Positions 19,299 through 27,553 of a DNA stretch of 54,161 nt are shown here, piece after piece (the stretch's first letter is position 1; each line of letters starts with the position of its first letter). Under the pieces are notes generated by a model that saw nothing but the letters and a program-made list of their open reading frames with translations, ran no database searches and was not told the origin of the DNA. Source of the DNA: a virus. The position numbers and the translations under genes were made by a program. The stretch lies in the IMG/VR virus record IMGVR_UViG_3300043446_003900, positions 1 through 54,161 of that record, one strand, 5' to 3'.

Positions 19299-20125
19299 GG
19301 GTTTTTATAATACTTATCATACGTTGCTTGGCTAACAGTCTTTCTAACTATTTCTCCATCTATTAAAATGTCGACTGTATAAGTACCATCAGAGTTCCAA
19401 ATAGCTCCTTTAACATCGGCTCTTTGGGAAAATTCTCTAAACAAACGATAACGATCATAATTCATAGTAACAGTAACTTTCATAACTTCTGCTTCTCCAT
19501 ATGAAATTGGAATAGAAGCAATAGATTTTGGAAAAGCATTAATTAATTGATATGTTATATTAGTTGTTCCCTCAATGTCCCAATTGTTTTCAAACTTTTT
19601 AATGTAAATTCCATCTTGATTTTTATAAAGTTTTGGATAATTAAATCTTCTATAATATGGTCCAATGTTATTATCATATAAACTTGGTTCATCGGGAACA
19701 GGATCTGATGGAATTAATTTTTTACTATTTCCACCAGAAATATAATCCATCCAGGATTCAAAAAAAGCTAAAATATGATAATTATCATCAACATAAAAAC
19801 TAAAATCAATGTCTGTATTAATTCTAGTATGGGCAAATTCTTGTGAAACTCCCATAAAATTATCCTTTACTTCCGCAGTTGCATAAGTAGATGCTGGAAG
19901 ATTTGCATCACAACACAATAAAGATAATTTTTTTCTAAAAACACTATCCCAATTAATACCATAATACAAAGTATTATTTTTAAGATGATCTAAAAATGGT
20001 GTTGTAGGTCCAGCAGTTCCCCAAGCAGATTCTATAAAAACTTGAAATTTATTAGATCTCGCAAGACTACCAAATTGTTCCCTAGCACTAAGCATTGAAA
20101 GAGAACTAATTGCCGGAATTGGCAT
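19295..20125 (-). CDS. 54: gp54-like baseplate-tail tube initiator
   Basis: This is a 276-residue protein. The N-terminus (SAREQFGSLARSNKFQVFIE) and the block DANLPASTYATAEVKDNFMG followed by FAHTRINTDIDFSFYVDDNY match the pattern of tail-tube-fold proteins: an early strand, a loop naming the preferred angle of subunits, then a strand pair. The end has FPKSIASIPISYGEAEVMKV and VTMNYDRYRLF, typical of the tube-fold core. T4 gp54 (320 residues) starts tail tube polymerisation on the baseplate. It is the first gene of the minus-strand tail operon, with a CTAAATA late box 32 bp upstream. It could instead be another tube-like protein (gp19-like), but the position next to gp48 genes favours gp54. 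Confidence 0.7.
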   Translation of the reverse strand: MPIPAISSLSMLSAREQFGSLARSNKFQVFIESAWGTAGPTTPFLDHLKNNTLYYGINWDSVFRKKLSLLCCDANLPASTYATAEVKDNFMGVSQEFAHTRINTDIDFSFYVDDNYHILAFFESWMDYISGGNSKKLIPSDPVPDEPSLYDNNIGPYYRRFNYPKLYKNQDGIYIKKFENNWDIEGTTNITYQLINAFPKSIASIPISYGEAEVMKVTVTMNYDRYRLFREFSQRADVKGAIWNSDGTYTVDILIDGEIVRKTVSQATYDKYYKNP

Positions 20126-20127
20126 TT

Positions 20128-20134
20128 CTAAATA
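20128..20134 (+). promoter_or_regulatory. CTAAATA late-promoter-like box, plus strand
   Basis: CTAAATA at 20128-20134, 30 bp upstream of gp4. Part of a symmetrical divergent pair with the minus box at 20157-20163. Confidence 0.6.
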
Positions 20135-20156
20135 CCTAATATTAGACTATTAATGT

Positions 20157-20163
20157 TATTTAG
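20157..20163 (-). promoter_or_regulatory. CTAAATA late-promoter-like box, minus strand
   Basis: Minus-strand CTAAATA (20163-20157), 32 bp upstream of the gp54-like gene, mirror image of the plus-strand box in the same 38-bp gap. Confidence 0.6.
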
Positions 20164-20601
20164 ATGTCATATAAAGGAAAATATAAACCTTCATATCCCC
20201 AAAAATACAAAGGTGATTCAACAAATATCATATACAGATCTTTGTGGGAAAGAAAATTCATGGTTTATTGTGATTTAAATGAAAATGTCTTAGAATGGTC
20301 TAATGAAGAAATGTTTGTTTGGTATAGATCTCCTATAGACAATAAACCTCATAGATATTTTCCAGACTTTTTAATCAAAGTCAAAGAGGAAACTGGAGCA
20401 ACCAAAAAATATATGATTGAAATTAAACCAAAAAAACAAATGACACCTCCACCAAAACCAAAGAGACAAACAAAGTCTTATATGTATGAAGCATATGAAT
20501 ATGCCAAAAATCAAGCAAAATGGGAAGCAGCAAAAGAATGGTGTGCTGATCGTGGATATGAATTTAAAGTTTTCACAGAAAATGAACTAGGTATTAAATA
20601 A
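20164..20601 (+). CDS. 4: gp4 head completion protein (PD-(D/E)XK nuclease-like)
   Basis: This 145-residue protein is a close match to T4 gp4 in character: YRSLWERKFMVYCD near the start, RYFPDFLI at 64-71 and KYMIEIKPKKQ at 82-92. The residues E29, D68, E86 and K88 form a PD-(D/E)XK (TnsA-like) nuclease constellation. In T4, gp4 is one of the head-completion proteins (with gp50/65) and the fold is that of an endonuclease that may trim DNA ends before tail joining. The ATG at 20164 is 30 bp downstream of a plus-strand CTAAATA box. Its stop overlaps the next start by one base (TAATG), which suggests translational coupling. Confidence 0.85.
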   Translation: MSYKGKYKPSYPQKYKGDSTNIIYRSLWERKFMVYCDLNENVLEWSNEEMFVWYRSPIDNKPHRYFPDFLIKVKEETGATKKYMIEIKPKKQMTPPPKPKRQTKSYMYEAYEYAKNQAKWEAAKEWCADRGYEFKVFTENELGIK

Positions 20602-21011
20602 TGCCAAGAAAAACTTTAAAAGAAAGACAACAAAAACAAAGTGTCACAGACACTAATGATAATGTCAATAGAATTAGATCAGTAATTGATAGATTAGTTG
20701 GTAACGAAGATCCTGATGATATAATGTTAGAATTGATAGAAGTTTTAAAAGAATCTCCAAAAATTCCTTCAATTGGAAAATTTTACATTTTTGTTTATAA
20801 TCCGAAAACACCAAATATACAATATGACCAAAATCCTTTTGTTGCAATAACAGATGTTTTTTCTTGGGGATTTCGAGGTATTAATTTTCATTGGGGAAAA
20901 GTACGTCAATATACTTGGGATGAAATACCGGGAAGCATTTACGAAGTTTATTCTTCAGAAATAAAAGATCTTGAGGAATTACCATTTAAAAAAATAAGAC
21001 TAAATAATTAA
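20601..21011 (+). CDS. Conserved cyanophage hypothetical between gp4 and gp48
   Basis: This is a 136-residue protein. The first 30 residues are basic and polar (MPRKTLKERQQKQ), the rest compact with FYIFVYNPKTPNIQYDQNPF and WGFRGINFHWGKVRQYTWDE. It contains no transmembrane segment or catalytic motif that I recognise. Proteins of this character recur at this position in cyanomyophages, between the head-completion and tail-tube-cap genes, as I recall. Being co-transcribed with gp4, gp48 and gp53 it is most likely a structural or assembly factor expressed late. Confidence 0.75.
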   Translation: MPRKTLKERQQKQSVTDTNDNVNRIRSVIDRLVGNEDPDDIMLELIEVLKESPKIPSIGKFYIFVYNPKTPNIQYDQNPFVAITDVFSWGFRGINFHWGKVRQYTWDEIPGSIYEVYSSEIKDLEELPFKKIRLNN

Positions 21012-21021
21012 AAAAAGGATA

Positions 21022-21975
21022 ATGGCTACTGTACTAAGATATCCTTACGAAGCGATAACAGAAACAACAGATTATTTACAAGTTACAATTAAAAAGTATA
21101 AAGCTGGAGGTCTACCAGTACCTACAACAACTTTACCAAGTAGAAGTATATCATCTGTTGCTAATGTTGGAACCACTGCTTCATCTGTAGCAGAATTGGG
21201 TGACGATGGTATTATTTTATTACCTATGCCTTCAAATATTAGCGATTCTAATTCCGTTGGGTATGGTGAAGATTCAATGAATTCTTATGCAGGAATGGCA
21301 ATTGGTAATGTAACAACAGCTATAAAAATCCAAACTCCAGAAGCTGCTCAAAATTATCTAACAAAAACCTTTGGGCAGGGTGGACTTTTGAACAAGATTA
21401 TTGATGATAATGACGCGAAATTAGCAATTAACAGATATTTTGCCTCTCAAGCGGTAAATGTTTTTAGTGCAAACGTAACTCCAGATCAACTTTTAGCGAG
21501 ATCAACAGGAAGAATGTTTAATCCAAATATGGAGTTACTTTTTAATAACGTAACTTTGAGGTCTTTTAGATTTTCTTTTAAAATGACTCCAAGAGATGAA
21601 AATGAATCTCTTCAAATAAAATCTATCGTAAGATCTTTTAAAAGAAATATGGCACCAAAAGTTTATCAAAATGCTGCATTTTTAGAAACTCCAAATATTT
21701 TTGAGCTTACTTATAGAAAAGGAAATCAAAACCACCCATTCTTAAATAAATTTAAACAGTGTGCCTTAACAGACATGATTGTAAATTATACTGGTGAAAA
21801 TGTTTATGCAACTTATGCAGATGGGACACCAATATCTTTAGTTATGGATCTAACATTTAAAGAACTTCAACCAATTTATGATAGTGATTATGATAAAGAT
21901 GATAAAGGAACTAAATTTTCTGGATCAGATTTAGAATACAAGAGAACTGGTGGAACAGAGGGAGTAGGATACTAA
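21022..21975 (+). CDS. 48: gp48 baseplate tail tube cap
   Basis: This 317-residue protein has the features of cyanophage gp48: MATVLRYPYEAI at the start, a Ser/Val-rich region (30-75), then FNPNMELLFNNVTLRSFRFS with MTPRDENES and a later FKRNMAPKVYQN. These belong to the tail-tube-fold core that caps the baseplate and nucleates the tube. T4 gp48 is 364 residues. The ATG is preceded by AAAAAAGGATA, a reasonable SD. It lies 10 bp after the hypothetical gene and 1 bp before gp53, in the plus-strand operon that starts with gp4. Confidence 0.82.
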   Translation: MATVLRYPYEAITETTDYLQVTIKKYKAGGLPVPTTTLPSRSISSVANVGTTASSVAELGDDGIILLPMPSNISDSNSVGYGEDSMNSYAGMAIGNVTTAIKIQTPEAAQNYLTKTFGQGGLLNKIIDDNDAKLAINRYFASQAVNVFSANVTPDQLLARSTGRMFNPNMELLFNNVTLRSFRFSFKMTPRDENESLQIKSIVRSFKRNMAPKVYQNAAFLETPNIFELTYRKGNQNHPFLNKFKQCALTDMIVNYTGENVYATYADGTPISLVMDLTFKELQPIYDSDYDKDDKGTKFSGSDLEYKRTGGTEGVGY

Positions 21976-21976
21976 T

Positions 21977-22678
21977 ATGGGATACTTTAGAGAACTACCA
22001 GATCTAGAATATCTTTCTCCACTATCTGATAGAAATTCTTCTTCAGAATATATTACTGTTAAAAATATATTTAAAAGAGTTAAATTAAGAGAAGATATTC
22101 AGGGATATCTTACATTATTTAATAAGTATGTTATTAAAGATGGAGATCGTCCAGATAATGTTGCTGAAGAGTTATATGGAGATCCAACTTTAGATTGGGT
22201 AGTTTTAATTAGCTCGAGAATTATTAATGTTCGGAATCAATGGCCACTATCCGATAAAGATATTTTCTTATACTCGGAGAAAATATACGAAGATTCTTTA
22301 AATCAACCTAGATTTTATGAAACAAAAGAAGTAAAAGATTCTAAAGGAAGATTAATTTTACCTGAAGGATTAATAGTAGATAAAAATTTTAAATCTCCAC
22401 GTCCAGAAACAGATAATGAACCAAATACTTCTTATGTGAAATTTTATGATAGTGGATTAAAACTAACAATAACAAAATATAATATTGTTAATTCAGTTAC
22501 AAATTACGAATACGAAACTAGAAAGAACGACAAAAAAAGAACAATAAACGTTCTAAAAAGAGGATATTTACAACAATTCTTAAATGATAGTAGAAAAATA
22601 ATGCTATATTCTGAATCTACACAATATTTAAACGACAAATTAAAACGGGGAGATAATATTAGAGTTAAATCACCATAA
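21977..22678 (+). CDS. 53: gp53 baseplate wedge protein with LysM-like motif
   Basis: This 233-residue protein shows a LysM-like block at residues about 54-85 (DGDRPDNVAEELYGDPTLDW then VVLISSRIIN) that is the hallmark of the T4 gp53 family. T4 gp53 (196 residues) joins neighbouring wedges around the hub. The N-terminus MGYFRELPDLEYLSPL is also typical of the family. It is the last gene of the plus-strand operon, and its 3' end overlaps the end of the minus-strand Mom-like gene by 9 bp, a tail-to-tail convergence. No intrinsic terminator is visible between the two. Confidence 0.85.
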   Translation: MGYFRELPDLEYLSPLSDRNSSSEYITVKNIFKRVKLREDIQGYLTLFNKYVIKDGDRPDNVAEELYGDPTLDWVVLISSRIINVRNQWPLSDKDIFLYSEKIYEDSLNQPRFYETKEVKDSKGRLILPEGLIVDKNFKSPRPETDNEPNTSYVKFYDSGLKLTITKYNIVNSVTNYEYETRKNDKKRTINVLKRGYLQQFLNDSRKIMLYSESTQYLNDKLKRGDNIRVKSP

Positions 22679-23257
22679 GAGTTTTAAATTTTTATCAAAC
22701 ATCATTACATATCGGTGCTTTCGGGAGCGTTCTTTCCATTCTCCTGCAGCACCTTTAATTTTGCCTCTAGAGTGTTTAGTTCCGTCTGCATAGTAGAAAT
22801 CTTTCTTCGCATCTGTAAGTCCGCAATATTTAAAGTTACAAGCCCTATAGATTGTGCCAGAATGAAAATCACTATCAGCGTAAGAGATGATTGCTTTAAC
22901 TTCAGTATCCTTCCGTAACTGTCTAATCGTTCTTGAAACGAACCAAGAAGTGATATTATGTTCATCAGATTGTGTGTCTGGGTGGATGCAGAGACGTGAA
23001 AGTTCAAATAATCCTTGCTGTTCATTTCTTTCTAATCCAAAAGCACCTTTTGCGATTTCTGGAACTGGCAGACCTGTAAAAATACAAACTCCTAGAAGAC
23101 CACCAACATTTAAAGGACTGAAATCATTCTTTTTGAAAAGTCCGTAATTGTATCCAGACTTAAATCCTTTTGAAATGTCTTTTAAATAGTGATATTCTAG
23201 GAGTACTTCTTCTGCCTGTTTTTTAGAAATCCTCTCAATATAATAGTCGGACTTCAT
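22670..23257 (-). CDS. Mom-like / GNAT-fold protein, possible DNA modification
   Basis: This 195-residue protein has YHYLK (22-26), GGLLGVCIFTGLPVPEIAKG (52-71), LFELSRLCIHPD (83-94) and YADSDFHSGTIYRACNFKY (126-144). This order resembles the Mom family (phage Mu Mom makes N6-carbamoylmethyl-adenine in DNA) and other GNAT-like phage proteins: an early HY motif, a 'GV.(I/V)(F)G.PP' turn, an ELSRL strand and a 'YAD...H.G..Y.A..F' core. Mom needs an unusual cofactor pathway and iron, so function cannot be concluded. It ends tail-to-tail with gp53 and is followed upstream by an FkbM methyltransferase 3 bp away. The alternative is an ordinary N-acetyltransferase acting on a protein. Confidence 0.6.
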   Translation of the reverse strand: MKSDYYIERISKKQAEEVLLEYHYLKDISKGFKSGYNYGLFKKNDFSPLNVGGLLGVCIFTGLPVPEIAKGAFGLERNEQQGLFELSRLCIHPDTQSDEHNITSWFVSRTIRQLRKDTEVKAIISYADSDFHSGTIYRACNFKYCGLTDAKKDFYYADGTKHSRGKIKGAAGEWKERSRKHRYVMMFDKNLKLLW

Positions 23258-23260
23258 AAA

Positions 23261-23914
23261 TTAATTTAATTTCCATAAAGATTCACCATCGATAGTTAAA
23301 AATTGTTCATAATCAAAGGATCTTAAAAAACTAGAAATCTTTTGAAAACAAGGTATGTTATCATCTAATTCAGATAACCCATGCTCAAACTGAATAAAAC
23401 AAATTTTTTTCTCTTTGAGAAGTTTTTCTGCACCACAGAGTATTTTAAATTCTGATCCTTCAGTATCAATTTTCAAATAATCAATTTTTTCTAATTTTAA
23501 ATCATCAAATATAGTATCTAATTTTTTACATTGAATCTGTTTAATTTTAATATTTTCATCGTTCTTAAAATCATTTCTAAAATAGATACTAGACAAAACG
23601 TGCCTATCTCCTGGACAAAAGAAAGTTTCAACACAATCTTTATCTGATACACCTATTTTTAATAATTCTACTCTAGAATCATCTTTCCATTTAGTTTCAT
23701 ATGCTTGCCAGTGTAATGGTTCTATGCCGATACATTTTCCATCAGGATATTCTTCTAAAAAAAGAGCAGTAAAGTCATCATTCCAACCATAAACTAATGG
23801 TGCATAATTCATTTCAATAATTGGATTAATATTGCAACCTATATCTATTACTGTGGGATTTTTGCCCAAGTATGATGTAGAAGAACGTATAAGATTTTTA
23901 TGAATTGAACTCAT
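23261..23914 (-). CDS. FkbM-family SAM-dependent methyltransferase
   Basis: This is a 217-residue protein with a class I methyltransferase core. VIDIGCNIN at 22-30 is the SAM-binding motif I, and IDYLKIDTEGSEFKIL at about 143-158 is the FkbM family's signature near motif IV. FkbM enzymes O-methylate sugars or small molecules, and phages often carry them near glycosyltransferases. Here it is separated from the main glycan operon by the replication genes and may share a transcript with the Mom-like gene. A hairpin terminator at 23937-23952 separates it from gp32 upstream. Its substrate is unknown. Confidence 0.8.
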   Translation of the reverse strand: MSSIHKNLIRSSTSYLGKNPTVIDIGCNINPIIEMNYAPLVYGWNDDFTALFLEEYPDGKCIGIEPLHWQAYETKWKDDSRVELLKIGVSDKDCVETFFCPGDRHVLSSIYFRNDFKNDENIKIKQIQCKKLDTIFDDLKLEKIDYLKIDTEGSEFKILCGAEKLLKEKKICFIQFEHGLSELDDNIPCFQKISSFLRSFDYEQFLTIDGESLWKLN

Positions 23915-23936
23915 AAGTTTAAAAATTAATTAAAAA

Positions 23937-23952
23937 GGGAGGAATTCCTCCC
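23937..23952 (-). terminator. Intrinsic terminator downstream of gp32
   Basis: On the minus strand a GGGAGG stem, AATT loop and CCTCCC stem are followed by TTTTT. It lies about 16 bp beyond the gp32 stop, so it probably ends the gp32 transcript and isolates the FkbM and Mom-like genes. Confidence 0.85.
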
Positions 23953-23967
23953 AGTATTATAAATTTA

Positions 23968-24888
23968 TCAATCGTCAGATGCTAATTTTGCAAAGTAGGA
24001 CAAGGCATCATCATCTTCATCTTCTTCAACCGTAGCACGACGGGTGGGTTTGAGGGAAGACAGTTCTTCACGAAGATCCTCAGTTAGTTCACGAGTTGAA
24101 CCACGAGTGTACTCTTCTTCATTTTCAACTTCTTCATCCATACGCTTAGATGCTTTTCCAAGAACAGAATCAAGACGCTTCTTCAGTTCTTCATAAGTCT
24201 TGAACTCACTAGGAGACATGAATTCTGCAAGAGAATACTGCTTTTTCCAGATTGCTTCCAGAGCATCATCATCATTCAGAAGAGCACCAGCAGCAGCAAA
24301 CTCACTAGAATCATAGTTACGATAACCAGCGACGTTCTTTGCTTTCAGTTTGAAATTAGCACCAGTCCAGAAATCAAAAGGATCAATTGCTTGCTCATCT
24401 TCAAATTCAGGTTGCATTGCTTCGGTAAGTTTATCAAAAATTTTCTTACCATACTTGAAGAGAAAGACTTTACCTTCGTTCTCGGGATTGGCAGGATCTT
24501 TTACCACATAAATGTTGGAAACATAAGTCAGTTTGCGCTTCTGCTTACGTGCGACTTCTTTACCAGCATCTGTGCCGTTGTTCCAGAGACCAGAGTTGTG
24601 CTCACACACAGGACACTTCTGATTAATTGATGTAAGACAGTTATCAATCAACCAACCACCAGGACCTTGGAAAGCATGAGAATATACTTTCACAAAAGGA
24701 AGATCTTCTCCTTCGGGGGCGGGAAGAAAACGAATAACAGCATAACCATTACCAGATTTGTCGCAGTCAAGTTTCCATACGCGGTCATCGGTGGAACCAC
24801 TGGAAGTATTCATTTTTTCTACTTCTTTCACCAGTTTTTCGGTGAGAGAACCAAGTTTGGATTGTTTTTTAAGATCGGCAAATGCCAT
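23968..24888 (-). CDS. 32: gp32 single-stranded DNA-binding protein
   Basis: This 306-residue protein has all gp32 hallmarks. A basic N-terminal region (DLKKQSKLGSLTEKLVKEVE) suits cooperative binding. The OB-fold core contains the zinc ligands H71, C84, C92 and C95 (T4: H64, C77, C87, C90). An acidic C-terminal tail (EEDEDDDALSYFAKLASDD, cut to its last 19 residues here) recruits partners in T4. It coats single-stranded DNA during replication, recombination and repair. It has its own sigma70-like promoter (24931-24959) and an SD (GAGGT) 8 bp before the ATG. A terminator follows. Base composition is higher in GC than the neighbouring hypothetical genes, as expected for a highly expressed gene. 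Confidence 0.95.
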   Translation of the reverse strand: MAFADLKKQSKLGSLTEKLVKEVEKMNTSSGSTDDRVWKLDCDKSGNGYAVIRFLPAPEGEDLPFVKVYSHAFQGPGGWLIDNCLTSINQKCPVCEHNSGLWNNGTDAGKEVARKQKRKLTYVSNIYVVKDPANPENEGKVFLFKYGKKIFDKLTEAMQPEFEDEQAIDPFDFWTGANFKLKAKNVAGYRNYDSSEFAAAGALLNDDDALEAIWKKQYSLAEFMSPSEFKTYEELKKRLDSVLGKASKRMDEEVENEEEYTRGSTRELTEDLREELSSLKPTRRATVEEDEDDDALSYFAKLASDD

Positions 24889-24930
24889 TTGGATACCTCG
24901 GATAAATTGGATTTGGGGGATTACTCGGAT

Positions 24931-24959
24931 AGTATAACAGGATTCGGAGGATCAGTCAA
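24931..24959 (-). promoter_or_regulatory. Sigma70-like promoter of gp32
   Basis: On the minus strand, TTGACT (24959-24954) and TATACT (24936-24931) are separated by 17 bp, a near-consensus pair. It lies about 43 bp upstream of the gp32 start and its -35 box overlaps the stop of the DUF1825 gene. Confidence 0.75.
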
Positions 24960-25281
24960 GATATTTTTTGAGAGATTCAATCGTTTTTGTCATACTAGTG
25001 AATAAAATTTGCATATCAGTTTCTGGGGAAAAACCCATAAGTGCAACTGATTTGCGAAGGTTCTCTTTCATTTCAACCGCTTGTGGGTCGTCTGAGAGAG
25101 ATAACCTAGTATACATTACTCTTTGCTTTTCTAGCAAGAGTTCTAGTTTTTCAATGTGTTCCAGTTTTTCTTCACGGGACATTATGCCGAAAGTAAGAAT
25201 ACTTCCGTATATTTGTTCTTGGAGTTCATTAATTTCTTTTAGTTCATCTTGAATAATATCAGAATCAAAAAAACTACTCAT
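24952..25281 (-). CDS. DUF1825-family protein
   Basis: The start is set at the ATG at 25281 (109 residues, MSSFFDSDIIQDELKEINEL); a TTG upstream would only add a non-conserved leader. The sequence matches my memory of DUF1825, a short, mostly helical protein found in cyanobacteria and their phages. It has FFDS(D/E)I near the start, a middle LEHIEKLELLLEKQRVMYTR, and the end MGFSPETDMQILFTSMTKTI. It overlaps the gp59 gene by 8 bp. Its function is unknown; the shared presence with cyanobacteria suggests interaction with a host protein or host acquisition. Confidence 0.8.
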   Translation of the reverse strand: MSSFFDSDIIQDELKEINELQEQIYGSILTFGIMSREEKLEHIEKLELLLEKQRVMYTRLSLSDDPQAVEMKENLRKSVALMGFSPETDMQILFTSMTKTIESLKKYLD

Positions 25282-25870
25282 TGATAATGTCCCGTAAAAT
25301 TCTTTTATACTGGAATACGTCAATATTTATGAACGGCATATATTTTTTGATTTTTAAACTTACTGTTTCCCATACAGGATCGACAAGTTTTTTATCAAAA
25401 TCTTTTGAAAAATGGAATATTTTTTCGTATATTGTTAAAGTTTCTAGCGATAGTTGCCCGCTTAGAAACTTTTTGAGAACTAGTGGATGTCCTTTGGAAC
25501 AGTTCAAGACATCCTCTAATTTGATCTCTGAGAACAATTCGTTGCTTTGTTCTTTGAACAAGTAAGTCAAACTCTGTTGGCGTTTTTTCCACTCTAAATA
25601 AACTTGCTCTCCGCCATTTATTAAAGAACCGATCCATAAATTGCCAGGTGTGTCTGCTGCTACAAAGTTTGATACTAGAAAATCAACGACTTCTTTATCA
25701 TTATACTTTCTCGATGTTTTCTCGAAGAAATATTTATCCCGGCGACGATTAAAGGATGTGATACTGGCACGAGTCTTCGCACCATATTTAAAGAAGTCGT
25801 ATTTTGGATTTGTGAAATGATTTTTAAGTGACAAATAATGTTGATAAGTTTCAAAAGGAGTCACAATCAT
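25274..25870 (-). CDS. 59: gp59 loader of the replicative helicase
   Basis: This 198-residue protein begins MIVTPFETYQHYLSLKNHFT and continues KYDFFKYGAKTRASITSFNR, which is the recognisable start of gp59. T4 gp59 (217 residues) places gp41 helicase on gp32-covered forks. The rest is helical and basic (FNRRRDKYFFEKTSRKYND). It overlaps gp33 by ATGA and DUF1825 by 8 bp, as expected in a tight replication operon near gp32. Confidence 0.85.
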   Translation of the reverse strand: MIVTPFETYQHYLSLKNHFTNPKYDFFKYGAKTRASITSFNRRRDKYFFEKTSRKYNDKEVVDFLVSNFVAADTPGNLWIGSLINGGEQVYLEWKKRQQSLTYLFKEQSNELFSEIKLEDVLNCSKGHPLVLKKFLSGQLSLETLTIYEKIFHFSKDFDKKLVDPVWETVSLKIKKYMPFINIDVFQYKRILRDIINE

Positions 25871-26127
25871 AAAGGCAATTTAGCACGCGATGTTTTTTTC
25901 ATAAAATTGAGACGTGTTGCGTCCCACTTTAACCTTTCTTTCAAAGGTTTTGAAATAAGTTTAGTTACCGATTCTACCTCAAGTGCATTAATTTCACAAT
26001 AGTGGCAAATTGCATCAATGTAATTTAAATTTTCAGTTGCTACAATGTGCTCTATTTCTAAAGCAAATTTAGATGGTGTAAGAAATTTATTTTCTATAAC
26101 TTGTTCTAATTCTTTATTTGGTTCCAT
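25867..26127 (-). CDS. 33: gp33 late transcription coactivator
   Basis: The start is taken as the ATG at 26127 (86 residues, MEPNKELEQVIENKFLTPSK), preceded by GGAAC; the longer frame lies in the upstream gene. It carries the cyanophage gp33 core TPSKFALEIEHIVATE, then YIDAICHYCE and VTKLISKPLKERLKWDATRL. T4 gp33 bridges RNA polymerase beta flap and the sliding clamp for late transcription; the C-terminal hydrophobic residues would hold the clamp-binding contact. It overlaps its upstream neighbour by 14 bp and gp59 by 4 bp. The sigma factor gp55 is not in this window. Confidence 0.8.
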   Translation of the reverse strand: MEPNKELEQVIENKFLTPSKFALEIEHIVATENLNYIDAICHYCEINALEVESVTKLISKPLKERLKWDATRLNFMKKTSRAKLPL

Positions 26128-26794
26128 AGAGTTCCAGTTTATCTCTAACAAACTTTCTAATATATTGGGTAAGAAGTTTGATGTATTTTGATTTGTCTCT
26201 TTCTTCATAAACGACGCATTCTCCATTTTCGCAGGCCATAATAATTACAAGCTTTTTGACTGAAATACCAGTCAATTCGTACAACATACAACCATATGCC
26301 ATACATTGAACAAAATAGTGTTCAATCCACTCTCGTGGTTTTGGTTTTTTAGAAGTCTTAAAGTCAATTATTGCTAACTCGCCGTTATATTCAGCGATAC
26401 AATCAACTGTTCCAGCAATACCTAGTTGCTTACTATATAGGGACCCTTCAAGGGCGTAAATATTATTTATACGATTCAGGTCTGTTTTCGCAATTTTAAA
26501 GAGAAAATCTGAGATTGGTTGAACTTCTGGAAGACTCTCATTTTTGAGATGATGTTCAACGAGTGTGTGCATATCCGTTCCACGACTTGTTGCCGCTTTT
26601 GTGATGCGATCTGCTTCACCATCTCCAACTTTTTTACGCCATTTAACAAAAATTTCTTTATTAAAATGACTGGTCACAGAAGTAATTGAGACCAGTCGAA
26701 GGAGTTCTTCTTCGTCTGGAACTGAATAATAACGAACACCATCTATAGTCTCCCTTTCTAGTTTAGGAAGATTCAATTCAACGTGATCAAACAT
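26114..26794 (-). CDS. PD-(D/E)XK exonuclease (MGME1/RecB-like)
   Basis: This 226-residue protein carries the RecB-type nuclease motifs: GTDMHTLVEHHL (a conserved His in motif 0), GIAGTVDCIAEYNGELAIID (motif II Asp and strand), then FKTSKKPKPREW (motif III Lys), and a later HYFVQCMAYGCML (Gln/Tyr motif). The pattern is like the MGME1/Cas4-type exonucleases found in many cyanophages, which likely process DNA ends during replication or host-DNA breakdown. It starts with TAATG overlapping the phoH stop. The exact substrate polarity cannot be read from sequence. Confidence 0.82.
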   Translation of the reverse strand: MFDHVELNLPKLERETIDGVRYYSVPDEEELLRLVSITSVTSHFNKEIFVKWRKKVGDGEADRITKAATSRGTDMHTLVEHHLKNESLPEVQPISDFLFKIAKTDLNRINNIYALEGSLYSKQLGIAGTVDCIAEYNGELAIIDFKTSKKPKPREWIEHYFVQCMAYGCMLYELTGISVKKLVIIMACENGECVVYEERDKSKYIKLLTQYIRKFVRDKLELYGTK

Positions 26795-27552
26795 TAAAAA
26801 CCTGCTTCCATTTTTGCAATAATGTACTCCTTAACAAGTCCAGAACGAACAATATCGTCTACACCAAACTCAATTATATCAAATGATGGCATTTTACGCA
26901 ATATATTCATAAAATCTACAATTCCATTTCTTTCATTTGTTTTTTGCAAATCTGACTGTGAAGCATCTCCACAAAAACAAATTCTAGAATTTTCACCAAC
27001 ACGAGTGATAATAGAATCCAACTCATGAAAATTAAGATTTTGAAATTCGTCAACAATTACAATTGCATTGTCAAGGGTTGTACCACGAAGAAATGATGTA
27101 CTCCAAAATCTAATGCTTTCTTGAGATTTAAGATTACCATAAAGCATTTCAAAATCAGCATCACTAGGCATCTGAAACATATACTTTACCATATTCTTAT
27201 ACGGAATTTGGTAAATATCTGCTTTATCATCATGAGTTCCTGGAAGAAAACCAATTTCTCTTGTAGCAACTAGTGAACGAACAATATAAACCTTTTCATA
27301 TGGAGTTCTTTCATCAAGAACATCGCATAAAGCATTGTAAAGAGTTATAAAAGTTTTTCCTGTTCCTGCACAACCATAAGCAACTAAATGTTTTCCACTA
27401 TCATAAGATTGAAAAAGTTTTTTTTGATTGTCCGTAAGAGGATCAATATCAACCAAAAAGTCTGCACTAATTGGTTTCCTTCTCTTCATTTGTTTTGCAG
27501 TCAAACCAACTCCAATAGGTTGGTCGTTGTTGCCTCTTTTTCTTCTTGCCAT
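26794..27552 (-). CDS. phoH: PhoH-like ATPase
   Basis: This 252-residue protein contains a Walker A GCAGTGKT at 60-67 and a Walker B AIVIVDEFQNL at 163-173. Later motifs (SRICFCGDASQSDLQKT) fit the PhoH family. PhoH proteins are common in marine phages and named for phosphate starvation in E. coli, but their role in phage infection is not settled; RNA helicase or nuclease-associated work is suggested for relatives. The N-terminal 30 residues are basic. It is co-transcribed with the exonuclease and the 82-residue gene upstream (1-bp spacing). No Pho box was identified. Confidence 0.92.
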   Translation of the reverse strand: MARRKRGNNDQPIGVGLTAKQMKRRKPISADFLVDIDPLTDNQKKLFQSYDSGKHLVAYGCAGTGKTFITLYNALCDVLDERTPYEKVYIVRSLVATREIGFLPGTHDDKADIYQIPYKNMVKYMFQMPSDADFEMLYGNLKSQESIRFWSTSFLRGTTLDNAIVIVDEFQNLNFHELDSIITRVGENSRICFCGDASQSDLQKTNERNGIVDFMNILRKMPSFDIIEFGVDDIVRSGLVKEYIIAKMEAGF

Positions 27553-27553
27553 A

